Part shown: in pieces, positions 1 through 10,769 of the stretch | Numbering within the stretch: position 1 is the stretch's first letter | Layout of the letters: every line of letters begins with the position of its first letter | Source: Scytonema sp. UIC 10036 | GTDB taxonomy: Bacteria; Cyanobacteriota; Cyanobacteriia; Cyanobacteriales; Nostocaceae | Direction: 5' to 3' | Assembly (NCBI RefSeq): GCF_009725235.1 | Contig: NZ_WJFC01000001.1 | Location: 214,840 to 278,839 of the forward strand | Length of the DNA: 64,000 nt | The notes under the pieces: model-generated | Told to the model about the DNA's origin: nothing | Seen by the model: only the letters and a program-made list of their open reading frames with translations | Database searches by the model: none | Position numbers and translations under genes: made by a program

Positions 1-70
1 GCCGTTTGCAGTATAACTAATAATCACTAACAGCCCTTTCACAAAGTTAGGTTTTTTCACACCGATCTAC

Positions 71-961
71 TTATAAAGTTTGAGCAATGATTTCTTGAAT
101 AACGCGAACAAACGTCTGTAAGACAGCAGAAGTTTCATCCTGTCGCCAAACTGCGACTAACTCTACCTCCACATTTAAGGGACTGAGAGTTGTATATACT
201 ACCCCAGTTCTATGAATGTTGCGGATGGAAGCAGGTGCAAGGGAAACACCCATATCGGCGGAGACAAGACCGAGAATTGTCTGCTTCTGGCTTGCTTTTT
301 GAACAACTTTAGGGCAGAAACCAGCTTGTTGAAACAAACTGATACATAAATCGTAATAGCCCGGTTCGAGATGACGAGAGACCAAAATGAAGGACTCGTT
401 AGCAAGTACAGATAATTTTAACTCTGGCTGAGTGGCAAGTGGATGAGTTTCTGGCAAAATCACTACCAATGGCTCGCGTAGGATTAGTTCTTGGACTAAC
501 CCCGTATCGGGTATAGGTGGAATCATCAAACCGAGGTGAATTTGTCGATCTTGCAAAGCTTGAAGTTGAGCGCTGGATGTCATCTCTTCCAATTCTAGTT
601 CCACTCGTGGAAAGCGCTCTCGGAATATCCTCAGAACTTTGGGCAAAAGACTGTAAGTGGCAAAACCAGAGAATCCTACTGTCAGTCTACCGTTTTCTCC
701 GCGAGCAACTTGCCTTGCCATCTCTACCGCCTGAGATGCTTTAGATAATATCTGACGTGCTTCCTCTAAAAATGCTTTTCCTGCTTCTGTTAACTGTACT
801 CGACGTTTAGTACGGTGGAACAAAAGCACACCTATCTCTGCTTCTAGTTGACGGATTTGTTGGCTGAGAGGTTGCTGAGTCATGTGCAGTCGTTCTGCAG
901 CGCGACCAAAGTGCAGTTCCTCTGCAATAACGACAAAGTAACGTAGATGTCTCAGTTCCAT
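71..961 (-). CDS. LysR-family transcriptional regulator
   Basis: This 296-residue protein has the usual LysR length and layout. An N-terminal winged helix-turn-helix (about residues 1-60, MELRHLRYFVVIAEELHFGR followed by LSQQIRQLEAEIG) and a short linker helix precede a periplasmic-binding-type effector domain (about 90-290). It should act in the cytoplasm as a DNA-binding activator or repressor that responds to a small ligand. It is divergent from the ketol-acid reductoisomerase gene that starts about 330 bases away, which is the classic geometry for a LysR protein controlling its neighbour. The intergenic region contains a palindromic repeat, so regulation is not proven. The effector domain resembles the BenM/CatM/AlsR type more than anything diagnostic. 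The ligand is unknown. Confidence 0.93.
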   Translation of the reverse strand: MELRHLRYFVVIAEELHFGRAAERLHMTQQPLSQQIRQLEAEIGVLLFHRTKRRVQLTEAGKAFLEEARQILSKASQAVEMARQVARGENGRLTVGFSGFATYSLLPKVLRIFRERFPRVELELEEMTSSAQLQALQDRQIHLGLMIPPIPDTGLVQELILREPLVVILPETHPLATQPELKLSVLANESFILVSRHLEPGYYDLCISLFQQAGFCPKVVQKASQKQTILGLVSADMGVSLAPASIRNIHRTGVVYTTLSPLNVEVELVAVWRQDETSAVLQTFVRVIQEIIAQTL

Positions 962-1133
962 AATCTGATTTGAACTTTTTAAGTGTTAATTACTTATGAA
1001 AAATGTGTTGGACAGTGAAAAAAATAACTCGTATGTTAAAAACTAACAGTTATTTTTCTGTGTGCGTTTATCTAGAGTTTATTTTGAACCCCAGATGAAC
1101 GCTGATGCAATACTGCGTATGTTTTGAGAAATT

Positions 1134-1208
1134 GTAGGTTGGGTTGAGCGTAAGCGAAACCCAACAAATGCTGATAAATGTTGGGTTTCGTTCCGCAACC
1201 CAACCTAC
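1134..1208. repeat. Dispersed palindromic repeat (GTAGGTTGGG family)
   Basis: The element opens with GTAGGTTGGGTTGAG and closes with CAACCCAACCTAC, so the ends are inverted repeats. The middle holds a second inverted pair around CCCAACAAATG and TGTTGGGTTTCG. Nearly the same element is at 40141-40209, and partial copies are at 2772-2802, 18365-18511 and 59000-59029. It lies in the 328-base gap between the LysR gene and the reductoisomerase gene. It is a non-coding, MITE-like or REP-like element. Confidence 0.85.
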
Positions 1209-1286
1209 CTTGAATTTGTGTTTTTTGCTTAACCTACGTAGTATTGAACGCTGATGGACGCGGATCAATTTTAGAGGGGGGAATAA

Positions 1287-2765
<1,479 letters not shown>

Positions 2766-2771
2766 GATACT

Positions 2772-2894
2772 GTAGGTTGGGTAGAACGCAGTGAAACCCA
2801 ACAATTTACCACCTCGTTCCTAGCTCTGCGTACTCTGCGCCTCTGCGGTTCAAAAGTATTTTTTTTAAACCGCAGAGGCGCAGAGAGCGCAGAG
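2772..2894. repeat. Repeat cluster after ilvC, with large hairpin
   Basis: A partial GTAGGTTGGG-type repeat (2772-2802) is followed by an imperfect inverted repeat. Arms of about 27 bases at 2824-2850 and 2868-2894 (CTCTGCGCCTCTGCGG against CCGCAGAGGCGCAGAG) enclose a T-rich loop. The hairpin lies between the convergent ilvC and DUF3754 genes and could act as a bidirectional terminator. The CGCAGAGGCGCAGAG core is a common dispersed cyanobacterial repeat. Confidence 0.75.
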
Positions 2895-2933
2895 GAGAAA
2901 AATGAGGAATTGCTCTCTCTAGCAATGTCCGCC

Positions 2934-4286
2934 CTACGATAAAGCAATTCCATTATATTGAAAAGCATTGTCCCAAACATAATCGATAACAGCCTTAGCA
3001 TCATCCAAAGAAAGAACTTGGCAAAATCCCTGGCGATCGTAAGTAAGTAGAGGAATCTCAGATACATTATCAACTTCCTTCCTATTTCCCAAAACTTTGC
3101 CACGAATTTCTTCCAAATTCTTTAAAGGACCGTTAATATCAAAGTTAATTTTGATACCCACCTTCCTCTCCATCCAACTTTCAATGTGAGAGTCTAACTT
3201 TCTTGGAGTCAGAGGAGTTGAACTAGTCAAAAGATGATAATAGACCAAGATAATTTCTTTACATTCCTGCTCCTCAGCAATATCCATCAGCATCTGAAAA
3301 ACACTGATATTACTAGCTAAATTTTTAAAAAACAGCGTATCAGTCACATCTTTTTGAAATTTGATTTTTTTATTTTTATAATTATTGTATTGTTGGAAAG
3401 CAAAACCACCGAGAGCGATCGCTAACGATAGCGCCGCCACTAAAACGGGCATGACATTTTGGCTTTTATACTGTTCTACAACCAAACCTAATGATTCAAG
3501 TAGAGATGTCGCATTAAAAATCAGCAAAATAGCAGCAATCAGTAATAACAGATTTGGTAATGCTTTTAAAAGCAAGGGAATTGCTGCTCCAATCGCAGGA
3601 ATGCCGAATAGCAGGCGATCTTTCCAAGTCATACTAGTGACAACATTAGGAAAGAGCAAGTCAATATCTAGTTTGGGAATATTTTTATAGAAGTAAACAT
3701 ACATTTTACCCGGTGTAAAATTTAACTCCTCTATTTTCATTTTCTTTTTACGAAAATATGCAGCTTCTTTAAACTTAATCAGTAAAACAATTCGTTCAAA
3801 AGTTTCAATATTTTTTTCTTGTCGCCAAAAGAATAACTTTTTGAGAACAATTTTATGGCTGGTATCGCCTTGGTAATAGCAATAAAAGCGGTCAAAATCT
3901 TCAAAATCAACTTGAGTTTTCAAATCAATTAAAGATTTCCTATCTAATGCTTGCTGTACAATTGATTCAGGTAAAGGAATGTAATTAGCTCTCTCTAAAA
4001 TGTAATGAAATGCCTCAACCACTTTTGATTCCATCGCGTCATATTGGTCAAACGTTGGTTGAGTCAATGATTGAACATCTGTACTAGGATTGAAAGGTAC
4101 GTAGTTGTCTTTGATAATTTCTAAGGTCTTATGAAAGCGGAAGTGGTAGTACGCAGATAAAATTTCGCAGAAATCTTTAAACTTGTCAGCATCAGCAGCA
4201 TTTAACTGACCATCTTGCAGGCAAAGTTCAATAATATCAGTGCGACGGAAGGGAATAAAGGCTTCTCGATTTTCATTGACTGCCAT
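2934..4286 (-). CDS. DUF3754 (TMEM143-like) membrane protein
   Basis: The 450-residue protein has a soluble N-terminal half (start MAVNENREAFIPFRRTDI). Two strongly hydrophobic stretches lie near residues 225-260 and 280-300 (around PNLLLLIAAILLIF and VLVAALSLAIALGGFAF), and a soluble C-terminal tail follows. This layout and the N-terminal phrase FIPFRR match the DUF3754 family, which is shared by cyanobacteria, plants and animal TMEM143. The biochemical function is unknown. It stands alone, convergent with ilvC. The ATG at the 5' end is the natural start because the conserved N-terminus follows directly. Confidence 0.75.
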   Translation of the reverse strand: MAVNENREAFIPFRRTDIIELCLQDGQLNAADADKFKDFCEILSAYYHFRFHKTLEIIKDNYVPFNPSTDVQSLTQPTFDQYDAMESKVVEAFHYILERANYIPLPESIVQQALDRKSLIDLKTQVDFEDFDRFYCYYQGDTSHKIVLKKLFFWRQEKNIETFERIVLLIKFKEAAYFRKKKMKIEELNFTPGKMYVYFYKNIPKLDIDLLFPNVVTSMTWKDRLLFGIPAIGAAIPLLLKALPNLLLLIAAILLIFNATSLLESLGLVVEQYKSQNVMPVLVAALSLAIALGGFAFQQYNNYKNKKIKFQKDVTDTLFFKNLASNISVFQMLMDIAEEQECKEIILVYYHLLTSSTPLTPRKLDSHIESWMERKVGIKINFDINGPLKNLEEIRGKVLGNRKEVDNVSEIPLLTYDRQGFCQVLSLDDAKAVIDYVWDNAFQYNGIALS

Positions 4287-5280
4287 AAGCTTACAGCACC
4301 TCTATGACAACGTGAACTGTACATTGAGAGTCGGCACTGTCAGACTGCAATTAATTGAACAATGCTGAACAAGAGTATTATACCTGCTTTCATCTACAGT
4401 TACGGAATGGTGGTTTTCATACCGGGATCGTTCACCCACTGACCCCGTTGCGAATCCCAGCGAGGAGCGCCGAAGATGGAAAATCTATTCCCGTAGCTGT
4501 AGTGGCAATGACTGAAGCGGTTAGAAGACGATGGAAGCAATTGGAAGAAAAAGCGTACACGATCTGTGAGTTTTTCCTGACAAATATTTTACGTAATTTA
4601 GAAAGCCGCGATCGCCATCTTGCCTCTCAAAACCTTATATTTCTGGTGAGGGAGCACATATGCAAAAACCTGCTCTGCTTCGGAGGGCGTTATGGTTGCC
4701 CTTTCTGGTCAAGTATTTTGTTTGAGTTATCTTTCTACAACTGCATAACCCGAGCGAGCCGTTCCCTAATAAGAGAATAGAGAGAGGTAACAATCTTTTG
4801 GTTTCCGGAAAATATTTGAGACTCATTGTAGAACTTTAATGAATCTCGACAATGAGATCGCAAAAGCACATAGCTATTAGACAATCACTCAGATTTTTTA
4901 GTGCATACACGCATACTCTCTTGTTGTCTTTAAATTTTACTTAAGGATAAGAGTTCATCATGAAAATACTTCGATTTCTGTCAATTGTCTCAAATATAAA
5001 CTTACCCAAATTCCCCAATACAATGTTGGCACTTCTAACGACCTCTCAAAAGAGAGGTTGCGGCTCTGGCGCTTCAGATCGTGGTATATATCACTAACCT
5101 TAATAAGTATAGAAATTCTAAATCATTCATGAAAAATTTTAAATATTGTAGAGTAAGCCTTGCCCAGTAAAAACCTTTTGTGATGGGCAATGCCCACTCT
5201 ACGTGTATTTCACCATCAAATAGGCTTCTTATAGCATATCAAAAATATGCGTTGCTAATTTCGACTTTTTCAAGGAGAAT
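4287..5280. other. Gene-poor kilobase with one hairpin
   Basis: No convincing gene was found here. An open frame at 4355-4780 (+) needs a TTG start, has no ribosome binding site, and its product resembles nothing I know. A hairpin-forming repeat lies at 5148-5202 (GTAGAGTAAGCCTTGCCCA against TGGGCAATGCCCACTCTAC). It belongs to the common cyanobacterial GGGCAATGCCC repeat type. Confidence 0.6.
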
Positions 5281-5601
5281 GTGAGTACAATGTCTAATTT
5301 TAGTCATGACGAAAATCTAGAAAATTCATCTACAAACCCACAGGGATCGTTAAATCAAGATTCACCTACAAATTTAGCGGAAGCATTAAACAAAAAACCC
5401 GCAATGAAAAGAGGAAATTGTAAGAATAGAGATCCAAAAACAGGTAAATGCCGTCCCAGTAACGCTCAGTTAAGAAAATTGTTCAGTGAGACAAGCAGGG
5501 GGTGCAGGGGTTGCAGGGGACGCAGGGGAAAAAAAAGGCTTAACCGAGTAGTATTGAACTCCCCTTCCGCACCCCCTACTGTCACAATCGGTTTTTTCTG
5601 A
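5281..5601 (+). CDS. Small hypothetical protein ending in a G-rich repeat
   Basis: An AAGGAG ribosome binding site lies just upstream of a GTG start (5281), and an ATG follows three codons later. The first 80 residues are polar and Asn/Ser-rich, then basic (MKRGNCKNRDPKTGKCRPSN), and look like a real N-terminus. After residue 77 the frame runs into a GCAGGGG-type tandem repeat (about 5497-5530) that encodes an RGCRGCRGRRG stretch, so the original C-terminus may have been replaced by repeat insertion. I do not recognise the family. It could be a truncated gene. Confidence 0.4.
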   Translation: MSTMSNFSHDENLENSSTNPQGSLNQDSPTNLAEALNKKPAMKRGNCKNRDPKTGKCRPSNAQLRKLFSETSRGCRGCRGRRGKKRLNRVVLNSPSAPPTVTIGFF

Positions 5602-5635
5602 TTTTTACTAACTATAAAAGCTGCACTTTATACAA

Positions 5636-5856
5636 ACATGGTGAAAATTACGATGGCGATACCTACGGTAAGCTCCGAAGATCGCCAACCCCAAATCCTC
5701 AAACGTTCAAAATTCGTAGTGTGACAATGCGCGGGTGCGGAAGGTAGGTTACAAAATTCTCTAACGGAACTGGCGGGAATACCAGTTTCATATGAGAAGG
5801 CGGGAAAGGATGCGACAATCGCTTTTTCAAATTCAGGTGTTACTACTACTGCATAG
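5636..5856 (+). pseudogene. Possible remnant of an unidentified coding region
   Basis: Two open stretches in different frames read like protein. The first contains ENYDGDTYGKLRRSPTPNPQ (from about 5645). The second contains LQNSLTELAGIPVSYEKAGK and ends at TAG 5854-5856. A single frameshift near 5735 would join them. There is no start codon. The 3' end overlaps the end of the convergent CHAT gene by 24 bases. It may be the displaced tail of the preceding small gene. The family was not recognised. Confidence 0.25.
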
Positions 5857-8800
5857 ATTTCGTATATGGTTGTTATTGGAATTTTTAAGATAGTCTTTTA
5901 ACCAATTGCAACCATATCCCAATAAATTATCTAAGTTCAAATTCCATAAGCTAATTTGGTTTCGATCGCCACCAGAAATAATCATATTATCGTTAGCGCT
6001 CAAACTCATGCTGTTGATAGAACTACTATCAAATACCTCAAGTTGTGCAAGCTCTTGCTGTTCGTCTAAACTCCAAAGCTTTATAGTGTAAGTACTTGCA
6101 GCAGCAAGAATTTTGCCATCGCGGCTGAAGCTTAGGCTTTTAACAGGGCTGAAATGGTTGGAAAGAATCTTGGGTTCCTTAGCATCTAGGCTCCAGAGTC
6201 TGACTGTCAGGTCATCACTTCCCGAAGCCAGAATTTTCCCATTGGGGCTAAAGTGAATACTTCTAATTGGTAACTCGTGTTGACCAAGAGTTTTGATTTC
6301 TTTATTATTGAGACTCCAAAGTTTAATTTTGTTATCTATGATAAAAGCGATGCTCCGATTTTGAGGATGAAAAGCAACGTTTGAAATTGCACCATCATTA
6401 TCATTGAAGGTTTGAAGTAACTGACCGTTCTGACTCCATAATTTGATAGTTTTATCAAAACTTCCAGAAGCAATGGTTTGACTGTCAGGGCTGAAACTAA
6501 CACTTGAGATAACATCTTTATGCCCAACCAGAGTTTGAAGTAACTGACCGTTTCGATTCCAAAGCCTTACAGTTTTGTCTTTGCTACCAGAGGCAATCGT
6601 TTTACCATCCGGGCTAAACATAATGCTTGTGACAGCATCGCTATGACCGCGAAGGATATTGAGTAACTGACCGCTGAAGCTCCAAAGTAAGATGGTATTG
6701 TCATCACTAGCAGATGCAAACATAGTACCATCAGGATTAACACTGATGCTGTTGATGGCACCTGTATGTTTTTTTAGGATTTGAGGTTGCTGACATTTCA
6801 CACACCAAACTTTGACGGTGTTGTCTCCACCAGCACTCACAATGGTCTTGCCATCGGGACTAAAACTGGCGCTGAAAAATCTTTCAGTGTAGCCAGAAAA
6901 AGTCTTAAGTATTTCACCATCTAGATTCCAAAGCTTGATGTCATTGTCCCAGCTTGCAGAAACTAGGGTTTTGCCGTCAGGGCTAAAACTCAAACTTGCG
7001 ACAAGAACGTTATGTCCATTCCAAGTTTGGAATTTCCCATTATCCAAATGCCAAAGTGCGATCGTGTTGTCTTTGCCACCAGAGGCAAGGATTTTGCCAT
7101 CGGGGCTAAAAGTAACGCACGTGACATCGTCTTTATGTCCAGTGATGGTTTTGAGCAACTCACCATTGCGACTCCAGAGTTTAATAGTTTTGTCGCGACT
7201 GCTAGAAGCAAGGGTTTTGCCATCTGGGCTGAATGCGACACTTGTCACAGCAGCACTATGCCCAGTGATGGTTTTAAGTAACTCACCATCGCGACTCCAG
7301 AGTTTAATGGTTTTGTCCTCACTACCAGAGGCAATTATTTTACCATTAGGACTGAAACTGACATCGTAGACATTGGCTGTATGTCCCAAAAAGCGATTGC
7401 GTTCTGGCATTCGGTAAACTGCTTTCCACAAAGCTGATTTCACGAGCATATGAGTTTCGGGAGATGTCACGCCTGACTTTTTCAGCTTTTGCCCTGCCCT
7501 AACTGCTTGGATGAGCGACTCCAAGCCATTGTTTGCAGCCAATAGCCCTTCCGATGACTTGCTGAGAGCTTCTATTTCGTTTTTGACAGAATTTTGCCAG
7601 TTCCACCAAGTCATTCCAGCGAAGCCCATTGCCATGACTAAACCAGTGGAAAGACTCAAAAAAGCAGTTTGTCGCCTGCGTTTTTGCAAATTGATTTCTC
7701 GCTTCCTTTGTTCCAATGAAAGATGAATAAAATCTTTCTCTAGAGAACTCAGTTCTTGAAAACGTTGCAGCTGCCAGTACTCTGCATCATTCAAGGGTTT
7801 TCCTCGCAACAGCCCTCCTTCGTCTTTGTCGCTGCTTTCCCACTGACGGATAACCCCTCGTAAATGCTCTTGCCAGTGACGAAATTCACCGTCTATTTTC
7901 AGCCAATCTGTTAAGCGTCCCCAATTTTTAATCAGTGCCTCATGTACAATTTCTACCGTTTCTTCCCCTGTGAACTCATTGCGGTTTGTCACGACTAAAC
8001 GGTGTGATGCTAAATGTGTGACTAAATCCCAGTTCTCTGAATTGACCTCGTCTCGAGTTGCTAACCTCCGAGTTGCTTCTGTCTCTTCCCCCAAACGTAC
8101 TAACTGCATAAACACTTGCCGTGCTCTGGCTCGATCTGTCTCACTTAACTGGGTATATACTGTTTCAGCATGATTGGTAAGCGCTTGCTCTACACCGCCA
8201 ATTTCTTCATAACCTCTATGGGTTAGCAATCCTTGGCTTTGTTTTGACCACAGTTGTGTGAGGGCAAACTCTAATAATGGTAACCGCCCTGGTTGTTCTT
8301 CAACGTTAGAAATGAGTTTATTTGTCAAGCCATTTTCCAATTTAACCTGCATCTGGGCTGCTGGTTTTTCAATCGCCGATCGCAATTCTTCACAACTCAT
8401 GGGTCCAAGATTCAGAACTCTTCCCTGTAAAGCATCGCTGAATGGGCGGTAAGATAAAGCATATCCATAAAAGTCAGCTCGTAAAGTCATCACTAGAGTA
8501 AATGCTGGAGCTAATCTTACGGCTGTTAATAATGCATCTAAGAAGTACTGGCGCTGTTTTTCGGTGCAAAGAGTGTAGAGTTCTTCAAACTGATCGGCTA
8601 TAAGTAACAAGCGGCTTTCGGGATTTTGCTGAGCCAGTTTATCAATGATTTTGTATAAACCGTTTACGTTATGATTGAGTGCAACTTCTAGTTCCAGTTC
8701 AACTAAGCGACGGGTGTTTCCATCGCTTTTCGGTAACTTGCGATCGCTAATACTATCTACACCTGTTATCAATTGATATTGTTCTTTGTCAGGGAACCGC

Positions 8801-10278
8801 AATCCTCCTTCTTCTGCTTGGTCGTAATTTCCAGTTTTACTTGTGGCTGTCAAAGGGGCAAGCGCTGTTGCCAATGCTGCTATGGGATTGTTTCCCGGAC
8901 GAAAGGAGACGATTTGCCAATCAATCAGAGTATCTTTTCTGAACAGTGGAACCAATCCAGCAAAAACTGTACTCGACTTACCACTTCCACTAGAACCAAC
9001 TACAGCCACTAACGGCTTTCTTTTCACCGCCGCTAGTAAATCCTTTGTAAACTCTTCTCTCCCAAAGAATAAATCCGCATCCTCTTCGCTAAAAGCAAAT
9101 AACCCACGGTAGGGACACACCGGCATTCCACCTAACTCCAACCAAGTGAGTGGTTCTACTGCTGGGTTTTGACAAATCATTGGCAACCACGAAGCACCGG
9201 GAAAGTCATCTTCCAATCCTTGTAACTTTCGGCGTGCTTGCTGAACAGCAAGATACAGGGGTAGTCGTTGAAGTGAAAAACCGTGTAAAAAATTTTTAAA
9301 AAATTCTGCCGCTACAGAATTTGGAACGGGTTCCCGCATGACAATCACTGTGGGAATACTTAGTTTTTCTAGTGCTAACGCCAATCCCAAACCATCACAG
9401 GAGTTAAAGATTGCTAGTTGCAAATTTTTATCAATAGCTGATTTCAGTGCTTCTTCTAATTGTTCAATTGTTAAACTGTTGTTTGTTGGATTTTCGTTAA
9501 TATAGATTCTGCCCGTTTCACCTTCCGTTTGGCTGTGACCTGCAAAAAATAAGATATCCCAGCCTTGTGAGTCCCAAAGCTGTGAATTTAATTGCAAACG
9601 AGAGGGTTTATCTAGAACAACAACTTCTGCATCTGTTAGCTTACCAAGAGACTGAGTTTCTATTTCTAAGTCAATATCTTTGCTGTTGCCCATTACAGCT
9701 AAGATTCTGACTTTCTTTCTTAGCGATTGTGACTGCCTTGTTTCCGAACGTTTATACTCTGGTTTGGATAGAGCCACTTCTGCTTTGGGATAATCGTTGA
9801 AAAAATTCCAACGATACCAAGGTATGCGCTGTAATATTTCATCGCTGGTTTCAATAATGACTCTTATTTCTTCTTTTGGATTCAGTTGCGATCGCAGTTG
9901 TTGACTAATATTAAGAAACTCTGTAGATGCGAGCCAATCATTAATACTCTGGTGCATCTTTTGACACAGATCGTCAAAAGTGACTTGAGAAACATTGGTT
10001 ATCCCACCATCATCCAATTCTAGTTCATCATCTTCTTCTGGCTGCCCTAAAGAACGCAAATGTTGACGACTACAGAGATTTTGATAAAGTAATTGCCAAT
10101 TTCTATATAGTTCGCTTAAATGTGGTGCTGGTGGTAGGCTACCGATAAATTGTTGTGGAAGAGGATGTCCTGCTGACCATAACTGAGATGTGACTTTTGG
10201 AAATCCGTTTTTCACATCACCACTTCCCAATTTAATAAGTACTAATTTATCCGGTGATAATCTACCTTTTATTTGCAT
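5833..10278 (-). CDS. CHAT - nSTAND ATPase - TM - WD40 protein (copy 1)
   Basis: The protein has 1481 residues. An N-terminal region leads into a CHAT (caspase-like) domain with candidate catalytic His248 (FFAGHS) and Cys294 (FNSCDG). Next is the linker CPYRGLFAFSEEDADLFFGR, typical of nSTAND1 domains, with P-loop GSSGSGKS at 428-435 and Walker B LLLIADQFEELY near 557-568. A single hydrophobic segment (about 871-892) precedes twelve WD40 repeats (about 962-1455) of the form GH..V.SV.FSPDGK.IASGS.DKT.KLW. It is probably a membrane-anchored, ligand-gated protease in which the propeller senses, the STAND ATPase switches and CHAT cleaves. It is the last gene of the leftward cassette and a close paralogue of the gene at 10770-15479. 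Confidence 0.92.
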   Translation of the reverse strand: MQIKGRLSPDKLVLIKLGSGDVKNGFPKVTSQLWSAGHPLPQQFIGSLPPAPHLSELYRNWQLLYQNLCSRQHLRSLGQPEEDDELELDDGGITNVSQVTFDDLCQKMHQSINDWLASTEFLNISQQLRSQLNPKEEIRVIIETSDEILQRIPWYRWNFFNDYPKAEVALSKPEYKRSETRQSQSLRKKVRILAVMGNSKDIDLEIETQSLGKLTDAEVVVLDKPSRLQLNSQLWDSQGWDILFFAGHSQTEGETGRIYINENPTNNSLTIEQLEEALKSAIDKNLQLAIFNSCDGLGLALALEKLSIPTVIVMREPVPNSVAAEFFKNFLHGFSLQRLPLYLAVQQARRKLQGLEDDFPGASWLPMICQNPAVEPLTWLELGGMPVCPYRGLFAFSEEDADLFFGREEFTKDLLAAVKRKPLVAVVGSSGSGKSSTVFAGLVPLFRKDTLIDWQIVSFRPGNNPIAALATALAPLTATSKTGNYDQAEEGGLRFPDKEQYQLITGVDSISDRKLPKSDGNTRRLVELELEVALNHNVNGLYKIIDKLAQQNPESRLLLIADQFEELYTLCTEKQRQYFLDALLTAVRLAPAFTLVMTLRADFYGYALSYRPFSDALQGRVLNLGPMSCEELRSAIEKPAAQMQVKLENGLTNKLISNVEEQPGRLPLLEFALTQLWSKQSQGLLTHRGYEEIGGVEQALTNHAETVYTQLSETDRARARQVFMQLVRLGEETEATRRLATRDEVNSENWDLVTHLASHRLVVTNRNEFTGEETVEIVHEALIKNWGRLTDWLKIDGEFRHWQEHLRGVIRQWESSDKDEGGLLRGKPLNDAEYWQLQRFQELSSLEKDFIHLSLEQRKREINLQKRRRQTAFLSLSTGLVMAMGFAGMTWWNWQNSVKNEIEALSKSSEGLLAANNGLESLIQAVRAGQKLKKSGVTSPETHMLVKSALWKAVYRMPERNRFLGHTANVYDVSFSPNGKIIASGSEDKTIKLWSRDGELLKTITGHSAAVTSVAFSPDGKTLASSSRDKTIKLWSRNGELLKTITGHKDDVTCVTFSPDGKILASGGKDNTIALWHLDNGKFQTWNGHNVLVASLSFSPDGKTLVSASWDNDIKLWNLDGEILKTFSGYTERFFSASFSPDGKTIVSAGGDNTVKVWCVKCQQPQILKKHTGAINSISVNPDGTMFASASDDNTILLWSFSGQLLNILRGHSDAVTSIMFSPDGKTIASGSKDKTVRLWNRNGQLLQTLVGHKDVISSVSFSPDSQTIASGSFDKTIKLWSQNGQLLQTFNDNDGAISNVAFHPQNRSIAFIIDNKIKLWSLNNKEIKTLGQHELPIRSIHFSPNGKILASGSDDLTVRLWSLDAKEPKILSNHFSPVKSLSFSRDGKILAAASTYTIKLWSLDEQQELAQLEVFDSSSINSMSLSANDNMIISGGDRNQISLWNLNLDNLLGYGCNWLKDYLKNSNNNHIRNLCSSSNT

Positions 10279-10318
10279 AAACGTTTTTTACAGTGACCAG
10301 TTAAATAAATATTTGGTT

Positions 10319-10376
10319 GTAGTAGCGCTTCAGCGCATGCCCTGTATTAGTGATGCATGCGCTGAAGCGCTACTAC
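10319..10376. terminator. Perfect 21-bp inverted repeat
   Basis: The arms GTAGTAGCGCTTCAGCGCATG (10319-10339) and their exact reverse complement (10356-10376) are separated by 16 bases. The hairpin lies between the RRM gene and CHAT copy 1, which are on the same strand. It could attenuate or terminate transcription, or be a processing site that lets the genes be expressed at different levels. It may also simply be a dispersed repeat, because there is no U-tract directly after the stem on the coding strand. Confidence 0.55.
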
Positions 10377-10397
10377 GAACATAATTTTTATACTTAA

Positions 10398-10676
10398 TCA
10401 GTTATTTGCCTTTGGTTTTTGACCGCCAGTACCATGGCTTGTTGGTTTTAACCCTCTACTATCTTCCTCAGCAGCAGAGACTGAAAGTATATTACCATTG
10501 AATTCTTGACCATTGAGTCTGGCAATAGCAATCTCCTCAGTTTCTTGATTTTCTAAGTTGACTTCTACTTGACCGTCAGACAAAAATCTAATTTGAACAT
10601 CTCCATATTCTGCAAACAAATTCACTAAATCTTGCTCTGTAGATTGTAAAGGTAGATTTGACACCCTAATAGTCAT
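10398..10676 (-). CDS. RRM-type RNA-binding protein with degenerate RNP1
   Basis: The 92-residue protein is a single RNA recognition motif. Strand 1 carries an RNP2-like IRVSNLP (residues 3-9), followed by helix STEQDLVNLFAEYGDVQI and a Gly-rich tail (HGTGGQKPKANN) as in cyanobacterial Rbp proteins. The usual RNP1 octamer (K/R-G-F-G-F-V-x-F) is replaced by DGQVEVNL, so the aromatic residues that stack on RNA are missing. An AGGAGG ribosome binding site precedes the ATG. The gene is co-directional with and sandwiched between the two CHAT-WD40 genes. RNA binding may be weak, or the fold may serve protein contacts. Confidence 0.85.
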   Translation of the reverse strand: MTIRVSNLPLQSTEQDLVNLFAEYGDVQIRFLSDGQVEVNLENQETEEIAIARLNGQEFNGNILSVSAAEEDSRGLKPTSHGTGGQKPKANN

Positions 10677-10769
10677 GTTGTCCTCCTAAATTAATCGAGC
10701 TAAAAAACGACTCAAGTTGAATAGACATCTATATGCGTTGCGTTAAACCCGTGTAAAGACTAGCCATGC

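Noticed and set aside
4355..4780. Open frame of 141 codons, plus strand
   Set aside because: It needs a TTG start, has no ribosome binding site, an odd composition after residue 90 and no recognisable family. A minus frame at 4635-4826 overlaps it and is equally weak.
6935..7369. Plus-strand frame of 144 codons within CHAT-WD40 copy 1
   Set aside because: It is a shadow of the WD40 repeats, with periodic LPSGLK-type motifs copied from FSPDGK codons in reverse.
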